Source of the DNA: Nocardioides sp. LHD-245
Lineage (GTDB): Bacteria; Actinomycetota; Actinomycetes; Propionibacteriales; Nocardioidaceae
Assembly: GCF_030929495.1 (NCBI RefSeq)
Contig: NZ_JAVFWN010000016.1
Span: 119,157 to 183,156 of the forward strand
Direction: 5' to 3'
Length of the DNA: 64,000 bases
The notes beneath the pieces are model-generated. The model was given only the letters and a program-made list of their open reading frames with translations, was not told the DNA's origin and ran no database searches. Every line of letters starts with the position of its first letter. Positions within the stretch are counted from its first letter, which is position 1. Both the position numbers and the translations under genes were made by a program. Of the stretch, positions 36,811 to 44,780 are shown piece by piece.

Positions 36811-37851
36811 TCAGATCGGGCGGTCGTCGCGGTTGCGCGGGTCGATCAGGTCGACGATGCGCTGCAGGTCGCCGGTGTTGGCGAACTCGATGCTGATCCG
36901 CCCCTTCGCCTTACCGAGGTCGATCTTGACCCGGGTCTCCAGGCGGTCGCCCAGACGCTCGGAGAGCTCGCTCAGGCCCGGCGCCTTCGGCCGCGCCCGG
37001 CGGGGACGCGACGCGGGGACGCCGACGCCGTCGCCGACCGCGACGATCTCCTCCAGGCCGCGCACCGAGATGCCCTCGGCCACGACCCGCTGGGCCAGGC
37101 GATCCTGCTGCTCCGCGTCCGCCACGCCGAGCAGGGCACGGGCGTGACCGGCGGACAGCACACCGGCGCCCACCCGCCGCTGGACGGCGGGGGACAGCTT
37201 GAGCAGCCGGAGCGTGTTGCTGATCTGCGGACGCGAGCGCCCGATCCGTTGCGCCAGCTCGTCGTGCGTGCAGGAGAAGTCCTCCAGCAGCTGCTGGTAC
37301 GCGGACGCCTCCTCGAGCGGGTTGAGGTTGCTGCGGTGGAGGTTCTCCAGCAGCGCGTCGCGGAGCATGTCGGTGTCGTCGGTCTCGCGGACGATCGCGG
37401 GGATCGCGGTGAGCCCGGCCAGCTGGGTGGCCCGCCACCGGCGCTCGCCCATGACCAGCTCGTAGCTGTCGGGACCCGTCCTGCGGACCACGACCGGCTG
37501 CAGGAGGCCGATCTCCTTGACCGAATGGACCAGCTCGGCCATCGCCTCCTCGTCGAAGACGGTCCGCGGGTTGACCGCGTTCGGCGCGATCTGCTCGACG
37601 GGGAGTTCGGCGAAGTAGGCACCCTCGACGGGCCGCAGACCCGAATCCGCGATCTGAGCGCCGTTCGCCGGCCCCGTGGACCCCGGGTCCGCCGGTGCGC
37701 CGGAAGTCGCTCCAGCGGCAAAGTCCGCATCCTGGGCGCCGCGGTTGACATCCTCGCCCGCAGCCGGCTCGGGGACAGTGGCCGGCGGTCCGGTCGGGAT
37801 CAGCGAGCCGAGGCCGCGACCGAGACCCCGGCGAGGTGCATTGCTGTTCAC
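36811..37851 (-). CDS. parB: Chromosome-partitioning protein ParB
   Basis: 346 residues, GTG start overlapping the parA stop. The typical N-terminal 'RRGLGRGLGSLIP' (ParA-contact), the CTP-binding 'GERRWRA' motif and the helix-turn-helix 'THDELAQRIGRSRPQISNTLRLLKL' are visible, with a C-terminal dimer domain. ParB loads at parS, spreads as a CTP-dependent clamp and interacts with ParA. The gene pair lies in the usual place left of oriC. An Ala/Pro-rich linker of about 45 residues follows the first motif. Confidence 0.97.
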   Translation of the reverse strand: MNSNAPRRGLGRGLGSLIPTGPPATVPEPAAGEDVNRGAQDADFAAGATSGAPADPGSTGPANGAQIADSGLRPVEGAYFAELPVEQIAPNAVNPRTVFDEEAMAELVHSVKEIGLLQPVVVRRTGPDSYELVMGERRWRATQLAGLTAIPAIVRETDDTDMLRDALLENLHRSNLNPLEEASAYQQLLEDFSCTHDELAQRIGRSRPQISNTLRLLKLSPAVQRRVGAGVLSAGHARALLGVADAEQQDRLAQRVVAEGISVRGLEEIVAVGDGVGVPASRPRRARPKAPGLSELSERLGDRLETRVKIDLGKAKGRISIEFANTGDLQRIVDLIDPRNRDDRPI

Positions 37852-38981
37852 GTCATGCTCCCTCGGGTGACGATCTCGCGCGCGGCTTCGAGGTAGCTCA
37901 GGGCGCCCGGGGAGCCCGGGTCGTAGGTCATCACGGTCTGGCCGTACGACGGCGCCTCCGACACCCGCACCGAGCGGGGGATCGCGGTCTTGAGCACCTG
38001 GTCGCCGAAGTGCTCGCGCACCTCGTGGGCCACACCGGCCGCGAGCCGGGTGCGGGCGTCGAACATGGTGAGCACGATCGTCGACACCGCGAGCTCGGGG
38101 TTGAGGTGCGCGCGGACCATGTCGACCGTCGCGAGCAGCTGTCCCAGACCCTCCAGCGCGTAGTACTCGGCCTGGATCGGGATGAGCATCTCCGCGCCCG
38201 CCACGAGCGCGTTGAGGGTAAGCAGGCCGAGCGAGGGCGGGCAGTCGATGAAGACGTAGTCGAAGCGGTCCGGGCCGACCGCCGCGGCGGTGCCGATCCG
38301 CGGGTGGGCGTCGAGCGCCTTCTTCAGCCGCTGCTCCCGGGCCACCACGCTGACCAGCTCGATCTCGGCACCGGCCAGGTCGATCGTCGCCGGCACCACC
38401 CAGAGGCCGGCGGCGTCGGGGCAGGCCTGTGCCAGATCCGCGATCGCCGTACCGTCGACGAGCAGCTCGTACGACGACGGGGTGCCCTGGCGGTGCTCGA
38501 TGTTGAGGGCCGTCGACGCGTTGCCCTGGGGGTCGAGGTCGATGACCAGCACCCGCTGGCCGAGCTGCGTCAGCGCGGCCGCCAGGTTCACCGTGGACGT
38601 CGTCTTGCCGACGCCGCCCTTCTGGTTGGCGACCACGAACACCCGGGTCTCGGCGGGTCGGTCCAGCTCCTCCTGGGGGATGCCCGCCCGCACCATCACC
38701 GTCGCCTGCGCAGCCCGGGCCAGGGGAGTGAGGTCGTCGTCGAAGCCGGCGGCACGCTCGGCGAGCTGCGCAGCCGTGACCGGTCCACCCGTCACCACGG
38801 CCGTTTCACGTGAAACGTCGTCGGCGCGGGCGCCGGTTTCACGTGAAACCGAGTCGTCGCCCGGCGAGCCCGGCGCCGGGGTGCCCTGTGGATAACCAGG
38901 GAGGTTCTGTGGAGACTCACGCTCAGCACCTGCCTCCGGACCGGTGGAAAACCCGGAACCGGGACCCCATGAGTCGCTCAC
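37848..38981 (-). CDS. parA: Chromosome-partitioning ATPase ParA
   Basis: 377 residues from GTG 38981, overlapping the rsmG stop (GTGA), with a purine-rich ribosome site. Walker A 'ANQKGGVGKTTST' (deviant type), 'IDLDPQGNAS' and 'FIDCPPSLGLL' are complete. An N-terminal extension of about 110 residues precedes the ATPase domain. Two parS sites lie in the DNA of that extension and are translated as VSRET twice. The N-terminal part is low-complexity and probably disordered, so the coding sequence there tolerates the embedded sites. Confidence 0.96.
   Translation of the reverse strand: MSDSWGPGSGFSTGPEAGAERESPQNLPGYPQGTPAPGSPGDDSVSRETGARADDVSRETAVVTGGPVTAAQLAERAAGFDDDLTPLARAAQATVMVRAGIPQEELDRPAETRVFVVANQKGGVGKTTSTVNLAAALTQLGQRVLVIDLDPQGNASTALNIEHRQGTPSSYELLVDGTAIADLAQACPDAAGLWVVPATIDLAGAEIELVSVVAREQRLKKALDAHPRIGTAAAVGPDRFDYVFIDCPPSLGLLTLNALVAGAEMLIPIQAEYYALEGLGQLLATVDMVRAHLNPELAVSTIVLTMFDARTRLAAGVAHEVREHFGDQVLKTAIPRSVRVSEAPSYGQTVMTYDPGSPGALSYLEAAREIVTRGSMT
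38803..38816. promoter_or_regulatory. parS site inside parA (perfect)
   Basis: GTTTCACGTGAAAC, perfect 14-bp palindrome, inside the region coding for the ParA N-terminal extension; on the coding strand it reads Val-Ser-Arg-Glu-Thr. Confidence 0.93.
38836..38849. promoter_or_regulatory. parS site inside parA (perfect, second copy)
   Basis: GTTTCACGTGAAAC, perfect, 33 bp from the previous site start to start and in the same reading frame, again read as VSRET. The 33-bp spacing is about three helical turns, so ParB dimers would load on the same face. Confidence 0.93.
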
Positions 38982-39781
38982 GACTTCCTCCTCTTCCTTC
39001 GCGACGAGCCTCCGCGTGGATCCCGAGAACCACGCCGGCCACGAAGCGGCAACGATACGCGGGCCGGGTCGGCCCACGACAGACGGACGATGCGAATCGG
39101 CTCGACGGCACCCTCGGCCGCGAGCTCGGCACCCAGCTCCTCCACCACGGCCGGCGCGCAGCCCAGCCGGCGGCAGGTCTCCGCCGCCGCGGCGACCTCG
39201 TCGGCGGCGCTGCTGCCCTTCATGGCCAGTAGCGCGCCGTGCGGCGCCACCAGTGGCAGGCACCAGGTCGCCAGCTTGTCGAGGGGTGCGACCGCGCGCG
39301 CGGTGACGACGTCGTACGTCGCGACGCCGTGGAGGGCGTCGGCGCGGCCGCGGACCACCGTGACGTTGTCGAGACCGAGCTGCGCGACCGCCTCCTCGAG
39401 GAACGTCGTACGGCGCAGCAGCGGCTCGATCAGCGTCACCTGCAGGTCGGGGCGGGCGATCGCGAGGACCAGGCCGGGCAGCCCCGCTCCGGAGCCGACG
39501 TCGGCGACCGTCGCGTCGGCGGGCAGGGCAGCGGCCAGCAGGCCGCAGTTGATCAGATGACGCTCCCAGAGCCGGGGCGTCTCGCGGGGGCCGATCAGAC
39601 CGCGCACGACGCCGTCGGTCGCGAGCAGCTCGGCGTACTCCTGCACGAGCGGGAGGCGGTCGGCGGAGAAGACCTCCGCCAGGACTGCCGGGGGAGCGGG
39701 GAGGGCAGCACGCAGCACCCCCGGGTCCGCCCGGTCCTCGGGACCGGGGGACACCGGGGGTGCGGTGTCGTCGTGTTTCAC
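38978..39781 (-). CDS. rsmG: 16S rRNA (guanine(527)-N(7))-methyltransferase RsmG
   Basis: 267 residues if GTG 39781 is used. The methyltransferase core is clear: 'LWERHLINCGLLA', SAM-binding 'VADVGSGAGLPGLVLAI', 'VVRGRADAL' and 'YDVVTARAVAPL'. It methylates G527 of 16S rRNA; loss gives low-level streptomycin resistance in many bacteria. The proposed start codon is part of a perfect parS palindrome and lacks a clear ribosome site, so a later start within the first 40 residues is possible. The C-terminus is Arg/Lys-rich. Confidence 0.93.
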   Translation of the reverse strand: MKHDDTAPPVSPGPEDRADPGVLRAALPAPPAVLAEVFSADRLPLVQEYAELLATDGVVRGLIGPRETPRLWERHLINCGLLAAALPADATVADVGSGAGLPGLVLAIARPDLQVTLIEPLLRRTTFLEEAVAQLGLDNVTVVRGRADALHGVATYDVVTARAVAPLDKLATWCLPLVAPHGALLAMKGSSAADEVAAAAETCRRLGCAPAVVEELGAELAAEGAVEPIRIVRLSWADPARVSLPLRGRRGSRDPRGGSSRRKRRKS

Positions 39782-39788
39782 GTGAAAC
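39775..39788. promoter_or_regulatory. parS site overlapping the rsmG start
   Basis: GTTTCACGTGAAAC, perfect, between jag and rsmG. The GTG of the palindrome's right half is the annotated start codon of rsmG read on the minus strand. Confidence 0.92.
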
Positions 39789-39815
39789 GTCGACCGTCGA
39801 GGATGGTCGTGTCCG

Positions 39816-40511
39816 TCAGGCCGGCAGGACCACGACGTAGCGACGGGGCTCGACGCCCGCCGACTCCGAGCGGAGACCGGCCGCTGCGACGGCGTCGTGC
39901 ACGATCTTGCGCTCGAACGGGGACATCGGGTCGAGGGAAACGGGCTCGCCCGTCTTCGCGACCTCCGCCGCGGTCTCAGCGCCCAGCTGGGTCAGCCTGG
40001 TGCGCTTGTCCGCGCGGTAGCCGGACACGTCGAGCATCAGGCGCGAGCGCTCGCCGGTCTCCCGGTAGACCGCGAGCCGGGTGAGTTCCTGCAGCGCCTC
40101 CAGCACCTTGCCGTCGCGACCGACGAGCTGGCTCAGGTCGGCGCCCACGATCGAGACCGCGGCCCGGTCCGCCTCCACGTCGATGTCGAGATCGCCGTCG
40201 AGGTCCGCGATGTCGAGGAGCTCCTCGAGATAGTCGGCGGCGATGTCGCCCTCCTGCTCCAGGCGGCTCACCCGGTCGCCGCCCCCGGACGCCGCGTCCT
40301 GCTCGGCGTCCGCCGGCTCCGTCTCGTCCGTCCGGTCCTCGTCGGTCCGGTCCTCGTCGGTCCGGTCCTCGTCGGTCCGGTCCTCGTCGGTCCGGTCCTC
40401 GTCGGTCCGGTCCTCGTCGGTCCGGTCCTCGCTGGTCTCACCGGCGACCTCGTCGGTCCCGGCCTCGGGTCCGGCCTCGCTCACGACATCGGTCTCGATC
40501 TCGGCGCTCAC
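39816..40511 (-). CDS. jag: Jag/KhpB-family RNA-binding protein
   Basis: 231 residues from a GTG overlapping the yidC stop (GTGA). The C-terminal half has the KH-like domain ('ADLSQLVGRDGKVLEALQEL') and R3H domain ('DPMSPFERKIVHDAV'). The N-terminal 70 residues are very acidic and include seven tandem copies of EDRTD, encoded by 15-bp DNA repeats. It is located in the conserved yidC-jag-rsmG order. It probably binds RNA and links to envelope protein insertion or cell division control, as known for KhpA/KhpB; exact role unknown here. Confidence 0.92.
   Translation of the reverse strand: MSAEIETDVVSEAGPEAGTDEVAGETSEDRTDEDRTDEDRTDEDRTDEDRTDEDRTDEDRTDETEPADAEQDAASGGGDRVSRLEQEGDIAADYLEELLDIADLDGDLDIDVEADRAAVSIVGADLSQLVGRDGKVLEALQELTRLAVYRETGERSRLMLDVSGYRADKRTRLTQLGAETAAEVAKTGEPVSLDPMSPFERKIVHDAVAAAGLRSESAGVEPRRYVVVLPA
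40336..40425. repeat. Six perfect tandem 15-bp repeats in jag
   Basis: The unit TCCTCGTCGGTCCGG occurs six times without change, with one degenerate copy on each side (40321-40335 and 40426-40440). The period is a multiple of three and keeps the frame; the protein reads EDRTD repeatedly. Perfect identity suggests recent slippage and possible length variation. Confidence 0.97.
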
Positions 40512-41560
40512 TTGGTGTCTCCCTCGTCGTTCGTGGTCTCGTCCTGGCCCGCGGGCGGCGTCTGGTTCGCCTGCCCGCCGGGCTTGCTCTGGGGGCCGCC
40601 CTTGCGCTGGGAGCGGCTCTGTCGGCGCGGCTGCTGCCGGGTCGACGGGCGGCGCTCCTCCTCGGCCTCCGCGTCCTCGACGATGGTGTCGGTCGCGCCG
40701 TGGCCGTGCCGGGCCGCCTTGGCCCTGTCCCGCTCCTCCTTCGCCTTGAACGCCGGGGTGCCGGGGGCGGGGTTGTTGCGGATCACGTAGAACTGCTGGC
40801 TCATCGTCCACAGGTTCGAGGTCGTCCAGTAGAGGAGGACGCCGATCGGGAACGCCACACCACCGAGACCGAAGGCCACCGGGAGGATGTAGAGCAGCAT
40901 CTTCTGCTGCTGCGCGTACGGGCCGCTCATCGCCTCGGCCGGCATGTTCTTGGCCATCAGCTGGCGCTGGGTGAAGAAGGTCGTCGCCGTCATCGCGAGC
41001 ACCAGGATCAGCGCGACCACCATGACGGTGCCGTTGGGGTCCTCGCCCCAGGTGCGCGAGCCCCAGAAGGAGTCGGCGATCGGGATCTTCCCGAAGATGT
41101 CGGCCTGACCGAACTGCTTGGCCCGCTCGACGTCGAGGAAGCCGTGCGCCTTGCCGCTGCGCGCGGCCTGGTCGAGCAGCCGGAAGAGCGCGAAGAAGAT
41201 CGGCATCTGGAGCAGGATCGGCAGACAGGAGGCGAACGGGTTGGTCCCGGCCTCCTTGTAGAGCTTCATCGTCTCCTCGGCCAGCTTCTGCCGGTCGTGG
41301 CCGTACTTCTTCTGCAGCTCCTTCACCTTGGGCTGCAGCAGCTGCATGTTGCGGCTGGACTTGATCTGCTTGACGAACAGCGGGATCAGCGCCGCGCGGA
41401 TGACCAGGGTCAGGCCGATGATCGACAGCGCCCACGACAGGCCGCCGGCCGGATCCAGCCCGATCGCCGAGAGCAGCTCGTGCCAGCCGATGAGCACCGC
41501 GGAGATGATGTAGTACAGCGGCACCATGATGAAGTTGCCGATGTCGCCGATGATGCCCAC
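40508..41560 (-). CDS. yidC: Membrane protein insertase YidC
   Basis: 350 residues, GTG start. Five membrane segments with 'SIIGLTLVIRAALIPLFVKQIKSS', 'LQKKYGHDRQKLAEETMKLYKE', 'NPFASCLPILLQMPIFFALF' and 'VLLYWTTSNLWTMSQQFYV' (each quoted in part) are typical of the YidC/Oxa1 family, including the conserved Arg in the groove. No lipobox is seen, unlike Bacillus SpoIIIJ. The C-terminal 80 residues are hydrophilic and basic ('RRQSRSQRK'), as in ribosome-binding YidC tails. It lies 3 bp after yidD. Confidence 0.96.
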   Translation of the reverse strand: MGIIGDIGNFIMVPLYYIISAVLIGWHELLSAIGLDPAGGLSWALSIIGLTLVIRAALIPLFVKQIKSSRNMQLLQPKVKELQKKYGHDRQKLAEETMKLYKEAGTNPFASCLPILLQMPIFFALFRLLDQAARSGKAHGFLDVERAKQFGQADIFGKIPIADSFWGSRTWGEDPNGTVMVVALILVLAMTATTFFTQRQLMAKNMPAEAMSGPYAQQQKMLLYILPVAFGLGGVAFPIGVLLYWTTSNLWTMSQQFYVIRNNPAPGTPAFKAKEERDRAKAARHGHGATDTIVEDAEAEEERRPSTRQQPRRQSRSQRKGGPQSKPGGQANQTPPAGQDETTNDEGDTK

Positions 41561-41563
41561 TGA

Positions 41564-41887
41564 TCAGGCTCCTTGCTGGAAGGGATAGCGCGCGGCGGTC
41601 GCCGGGCGAAGTTCGGAGTCGCGCTCGGCGCGGGTGCCGGGGTCCTCGTCGTGCGGGTGCACCCGGCGCGGCGGCACGTGGTCGACCCCGCCCGGCGCCC
41701 AGGGGTGACAGCGGAGCAGCCGGCGTACCGCCAGCCAGCTGCCGCGCAGCGCTCCGTGCACCTGGAGCGCCTGGACGGCGTACGCCGAGCACGACGGGTA
41801 GTAGCGGCAGGTCGGTCCCAGCAGCGGGCTGACCAGCAGCTGATAGCCGCGCACCAGACCGACGAGCACCCACGTCACCGGGTTCAT
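41564..41887 (-). CDS. yidD: Membrane protein insertion efficiency factor YidD
   Basis: 107 residues from ATG 41887, overlapping the rnpA stop (ATGA). Family signature: 'SPLLGPTCRYYPSCSAYAVQAL' (three cysteines) and 'RLLRCHPWAPGGVDHVP'. A short N-terminal amphipathic/hydrophobic segment attaches it to the membrane. It helps YidC and Sec insert proteins. The C-terminal tail after 'VPP' is charged and longer than in E. coli. Confidence 0.94.
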   Translation of the reverse strand: MNPVTWVLVGLVRGYQLLVSPLLGPTCRYYPSCSAYAVQALQVHGALRGSWLAVRRLLRCHPWAPGGVDHVPPRRVHPHDEDPGTRAERDSELRPATAARYPFQQGA

Positions 41888-42264
41888 CGTGCCTCCTGAC
41901 CCTGCGTGCCCACGCGATCCAGACAACGGGCCAGGTCGGCCTGCAGTTCCGGGTACGACGCGGCAGCCGCGGCCGTCTGGGCCCGCACCACGAGCACGGA
42001 TCCGGCCGGGAGGCCCGCGAGCGCCGGCCGCACGGCGTGCCGCAGCCGGCGCTTCACCCGATTGCGGACGACGGCCTTGCCGACGGCCTTGCTGACGACG
42101 AAGCCGACCCGCACCGGCGCGGCTGCCCCGGACATGCCGACAACCTGCCGCTCCTCAGGGAGCAGCAGGTGGGCGACGAGGGTGCGCGAACCAGCACGAC
42201 GACCCCGACGGCTGGCGGCCCGGAACAGGTCCGGCTCGGTCAGCCGCTGGTCGGCAGCCAGCAC
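41884..42264 (-). CDS. rnpA: Ribonuclease P protein component
   Basis: 126 residues, GTG start. The RNR motif 'KAVGKAVVRNRVKRRLRHAVR' (read in two parts) is diagnostic. It binds RNase P RNA and assists 5' maturation of tRNAs. The rpmH-rnpA-yidD-yidC order is the standard origin-proximal unit; rpmH lies 43 bp upstream and is probably co-transcribed. Confidence 0.96.
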   Translation of the reverse strand: MLAADQRLTEPDLFRAASRRGRRAGSRTLVAHLLLPEERQVVGMSGAAAPVRVGFVVSKAVGKAVVRNRVKRRLRHAVRPALAGLPAGSVLVVRAQTAAAAASYPELQADLARCLDRVGTQGQEAR

Positions 42265-42307
42265 GTCAGCCCCACGGGAACCGCTGGGCGGACACGCTGG
42301 TCCGTCC

Positions 42308-42445
42308 TCAGACGGACAGGCTCGAGCGGCCCTTCCGGCGACGGTTCGCCAGGATGGCGCGACCGGCGCGGGTACGCATGCGCAGTCGGAAACCGTGCAC
42401 CTTGTGGCGACGTCGGTTGTTGGGCTGGTACGTCCGCTTGCTCAC
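42308..42445 (-). CDS. rpmH: Ribosomal protein bL34
   Basis: 45 residues from GTG 42445: 'SKRTYQPNNRRRHKVHGFR' and 'MRTRAGRAILANRRRKGR' are invariant features of L34. The protein is extremely basic and buried in rRNA. The first gene of the leftward rnpA-yidC-jag unit; its promoter lies in the dnaA-rpmH spacer. Confidence 0.98.
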   Translation of the reverse strand: MSKRTYQPNNRRRHKVHGFRLRMRTRAGRAILANRRRKGRSSLSV

Positions 42446-42992
42446 GATCGGCCTCTCAGATGATGCAGATGTCGGGAAGGGTCTCCGGCAGCCGGCAACG
42501 GAGTCCGATCGGGACCCCGCACAGCACGTCGGCCGGCACCGCGCAGCCACGAAGACCGGGCGGGCCCGGGGGCGTCGTGGACATGCGGCACCGGTCGACA
42601 CCGGTTGACCAATCAACGGTACGCGGACGCCGGATCGGGGGTCAAACCGACGTGGCCCCCGGCCCTGATCGGACGTTCCCTGCGCGGCAGGTCAAAACCT
42701 GTGGATAGCGGGTTGATCCCCGGGCACCTGGGCGGTTAGGTTCGACGGATCCGGGATTCCCCGCCGGTGCCGACCTCGTGGTCGACGTACGTCGCGCAGT
42801 GGCCCGTTCCTTCTCGGGAACGCTCCTCTGACCTGCGCAAACAGTGCTTCCACGGGCGGTCGGACAGGCCTCGGTTCGGCATCGTCACCGTGATGATGCA
42901 AGAGTTCACAACCTGTGGACAAACCTGTGGAGCCAGCACCGGGAACGGTTCGGTCGCGACTCCGCCAGACCCGACCAGCGAGAGGGAGTGGC
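42446..42992. other. rpmH-dnaA divergent spacer with DnaA-box-like sites
   Basis: 547 bp with divergent promoters. A perfect DnaA box is present at 42914-42922 (TGTGGACAA on the plus strand), with a one-mismatch box at 42700-42708 (TGTGGATAG). Another partial, TGTGGAGCC, follows at about 42926. These suggest DnaA autoregulation of dnaA. No gene is evident. Confidence 0.75.
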
Positions 42993-44624
42993 GTGACCGG
43001 CAACCCGGATCTGCCCCAGGACGAGACGAGCACCCCCCGCAGCACCGGCAGCACCGGCAGTCCCGCCCCGGACGCCCCGCCCCTCGATCCGGCCACCGCG
43101 CGCCTCGTCCAGGAGTGGACGCTGGTCGTCGGCGATCTGCAGACCCACCAACGGGCCTGGCTCCAGGCCAGCCGCCCGGTCACCCTGCACGGCACCACCG
43201 CGATCGTCGCGGTGCCCGACGACTTCACCCGCAAGCGCCTCGAGGGCCGGCTGCGCGGCGAGCTCGAGGACGCCCTGAGCGACCGGTTCGGCCACGACGT
43301 CCAGCTCGCGGTCACGGTCGACGGCTCACTGCGCCACGAGCTCGGGCAGGAGCCGACGTCCACCTCCTACGACGCCGGCCCCACCTATGAGCCGGTCGGC
43401 ACGTACGGCACGTTCGACACGCCACCCGTCTTCGAGCGCCCCCGGGAGGATGACGCCCCCGTCGACGCACTCCCGGATCGACAAGTCGCCATGTCGACAA
43501 ATCCCCTTGTCGATTCGTCGATGCCGCCGCTGGGCGGCCAGGACCTCAGCGGCACGGGGGCCGGACCGTCGGCCACGCGCAGCGGCGAGTCCCGGCTCAA
43601 CCCCAAGTACACCTTCGAGACCTTCGTCATCGGCTCGTCCAACCGGTTCCCCCACGCGGCCGCCGTCGCCGTGAGCGAGGCCCCGGGGCGCAGCTACAAC
43701 CCGCTCCTCGTCTACGGCGAGTCCGGCCTCGGCAAGACCCACCTGCTGCACGCGATCGGCCACTACGTGCGCACGATCTATGCCGGCTCCAAGGTGCGCT
43801 ACGTCTCCAGCGAGGAGTTCACCAACGAGTTCATCAACGCGATCCGCGACGACCGGCAGGACCGGTTCAAGCGCAAGTACCGCGACATCGACGTGCTCCT
43901 CATCGACGACATCCAGTTCCTGGAGGGCAAGACCCAGACCCAGGAAGAGTTCTTCCACACCTTCAACACGCTGCACAACGCCAACAAGCAGATCGTGCTC
44001 ACCTCCGACCGCCCGCCGAAGCGGCTCGAGGCGCTCGAGGACCGGCTGCGCAACCGGTTCGAGTGGGGCCTGATCACCGACGTGCAGCCGCCCGACCTCG
44101 AGACCCGGATCGCGATCCTGCGCAAGAAGGCCGCGATGGACCGGCTCACCGCGCCCTCCGACGTGCTCGAGTTCATCGCCTCCAAGATCCAGACCAACAT
44201 CCGCGAGCTCGAGGGCGCCCTGATCCGGGTCACCGCGTTCGCCAACCTCAACCGGCAGGACGTCGACATGACGCTCGCCGAGATCGTGCTCAAGGACCTC
44301 ATCCCCGAGGGCGGCGAGCCGGAGATCACCGCGTCGCTGATCATCGCCCAGACCGCGGCGTACTTCGGGCTCTCGATCGACGAGCTCACCGGCCCCAGCC
44401 GCGGCCGGCACCTGGTCATGGCCCGGCAGATCGCGATGTACCTGTGCCGCGAGCTCACCGGCCTGTCCCTGCCCAAGATCGGCGCCCAGTTCGGCAACCG
44501 CGACCACACGACGGTCATGTACGCCGAGCGGAAGATCAACCAGCTCCTCGGTGAGCGTCGCGCCGTCTTCAACCAGGTGAGCGAGCTGACCAACCGGGTC
44601 AAGATGCAGGCCCGGCAGAGTTGA
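42993..44624 (+). CDS. dnaA: Chromosomal replication initiator DnaA
   Basis: 543 residues from GTG 42993 with AGGGAG upstream; the frame is open 26 codons further but lacks a ribosome site. Domain I is at residues about 25-110 and a long variable domain II at about 115-210. The AAA+ domain has Walker A 'GESGLGKTHLLHAIG' and Walker B 'VLLIDDIQFLEGK'. The DNA-binding domain ends in the signature 'GNRDHTTVMYAERKI'. DNA coding for domain II (43480-43520) is A+T-rich with repeated GTCGA words, unlike its surroundings. dnaN follows after the 518-bp oriC spacer. Confidence 0.98.
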   Translation: MTGNPDLPQDETSTPRSTGSTGSPAPDAPPLDPATARLVQEWTLVVGDLQTHQRAWLQASRPVTLHGTTAIVAVPDDFTRKRLEGRLRGELEDALSDRFGHDVQLAVTVDGSLRHELGQEPTSTSYDAGPTYEPVGTYGTFDTPPVFERPREDDAPVDALPDRQVAMSTNPLVDSSMPPLGGQDLSGTGAGPSATRSGESRLNPKYTFETFVIGSSNRFPHAAAVAVSEAPGRSYNPLLVYGESGLGKTHLLHAIGHYVRTIYAGSKVRYVSSEEFTNEFINAIRDDRQDRFKRKYRDIDVLLIDDIQFLEGKTQTQEEFFHTFNTLHNANKQIVLTSDRPPKRLEALEDRLRNRFEWGLITDVQPPDLETRIAILRKKAAMDRLTAPSDVLEFIASKIQTNIRELEGALIRVTAFANLNRQDVDMTLAEIVLKDLIPEGGEPEITASLIIAQTAAYFGLSIDELTGPSRGRHLVMARQIAMYLCRELTGLSLPKIGAQFGNRDHTTVMYAERKINQLLGERRAVFNQVSELTNRVKMQARQS

Positions 44625-44706
44625 TCGGCGCGAGCGGGTCGCATATCGGCGGCAGCGCGCGGACCCTTCGGGCCCACGCTCGCCGTCGATGCGGCTCCGC
44701 CGCCGT

Positions 44707-44723
44707 GCGCCACGCTGCCGCGC
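44707..44723 (+). repeat. 17-bp repeat GCGCCACGCTGCCGCGC, oriC copy 1
   Basis: Differs by one base from the copy 57 bp downstream and from the copy at 55715. Function unknown. Confidence 0.8.
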
Positions 44724-44763
44724 ATACGGCCCACGCCCGACCTCGATCCGACTCCACCGGCAT

Positions 44764-44780
44764 GCGCCACGCTGCCACGC
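44764..44780 (+). repeat. 17-bp repeat GCGCCACGCTGCCACGC, oriC copy 2
   Basis: Identical over 17 bp to a sequence upstream of tRNA-Ile (55715-55731) and one mismatch from 44707-44723. All three are intergenic. Confidence 0.85.

Noticed and set aside
40336..40425. CRISPR-like array
   Set aside because: Repeats are head-to-tail 15-mers without spacers and encode EDRTD inside jag.
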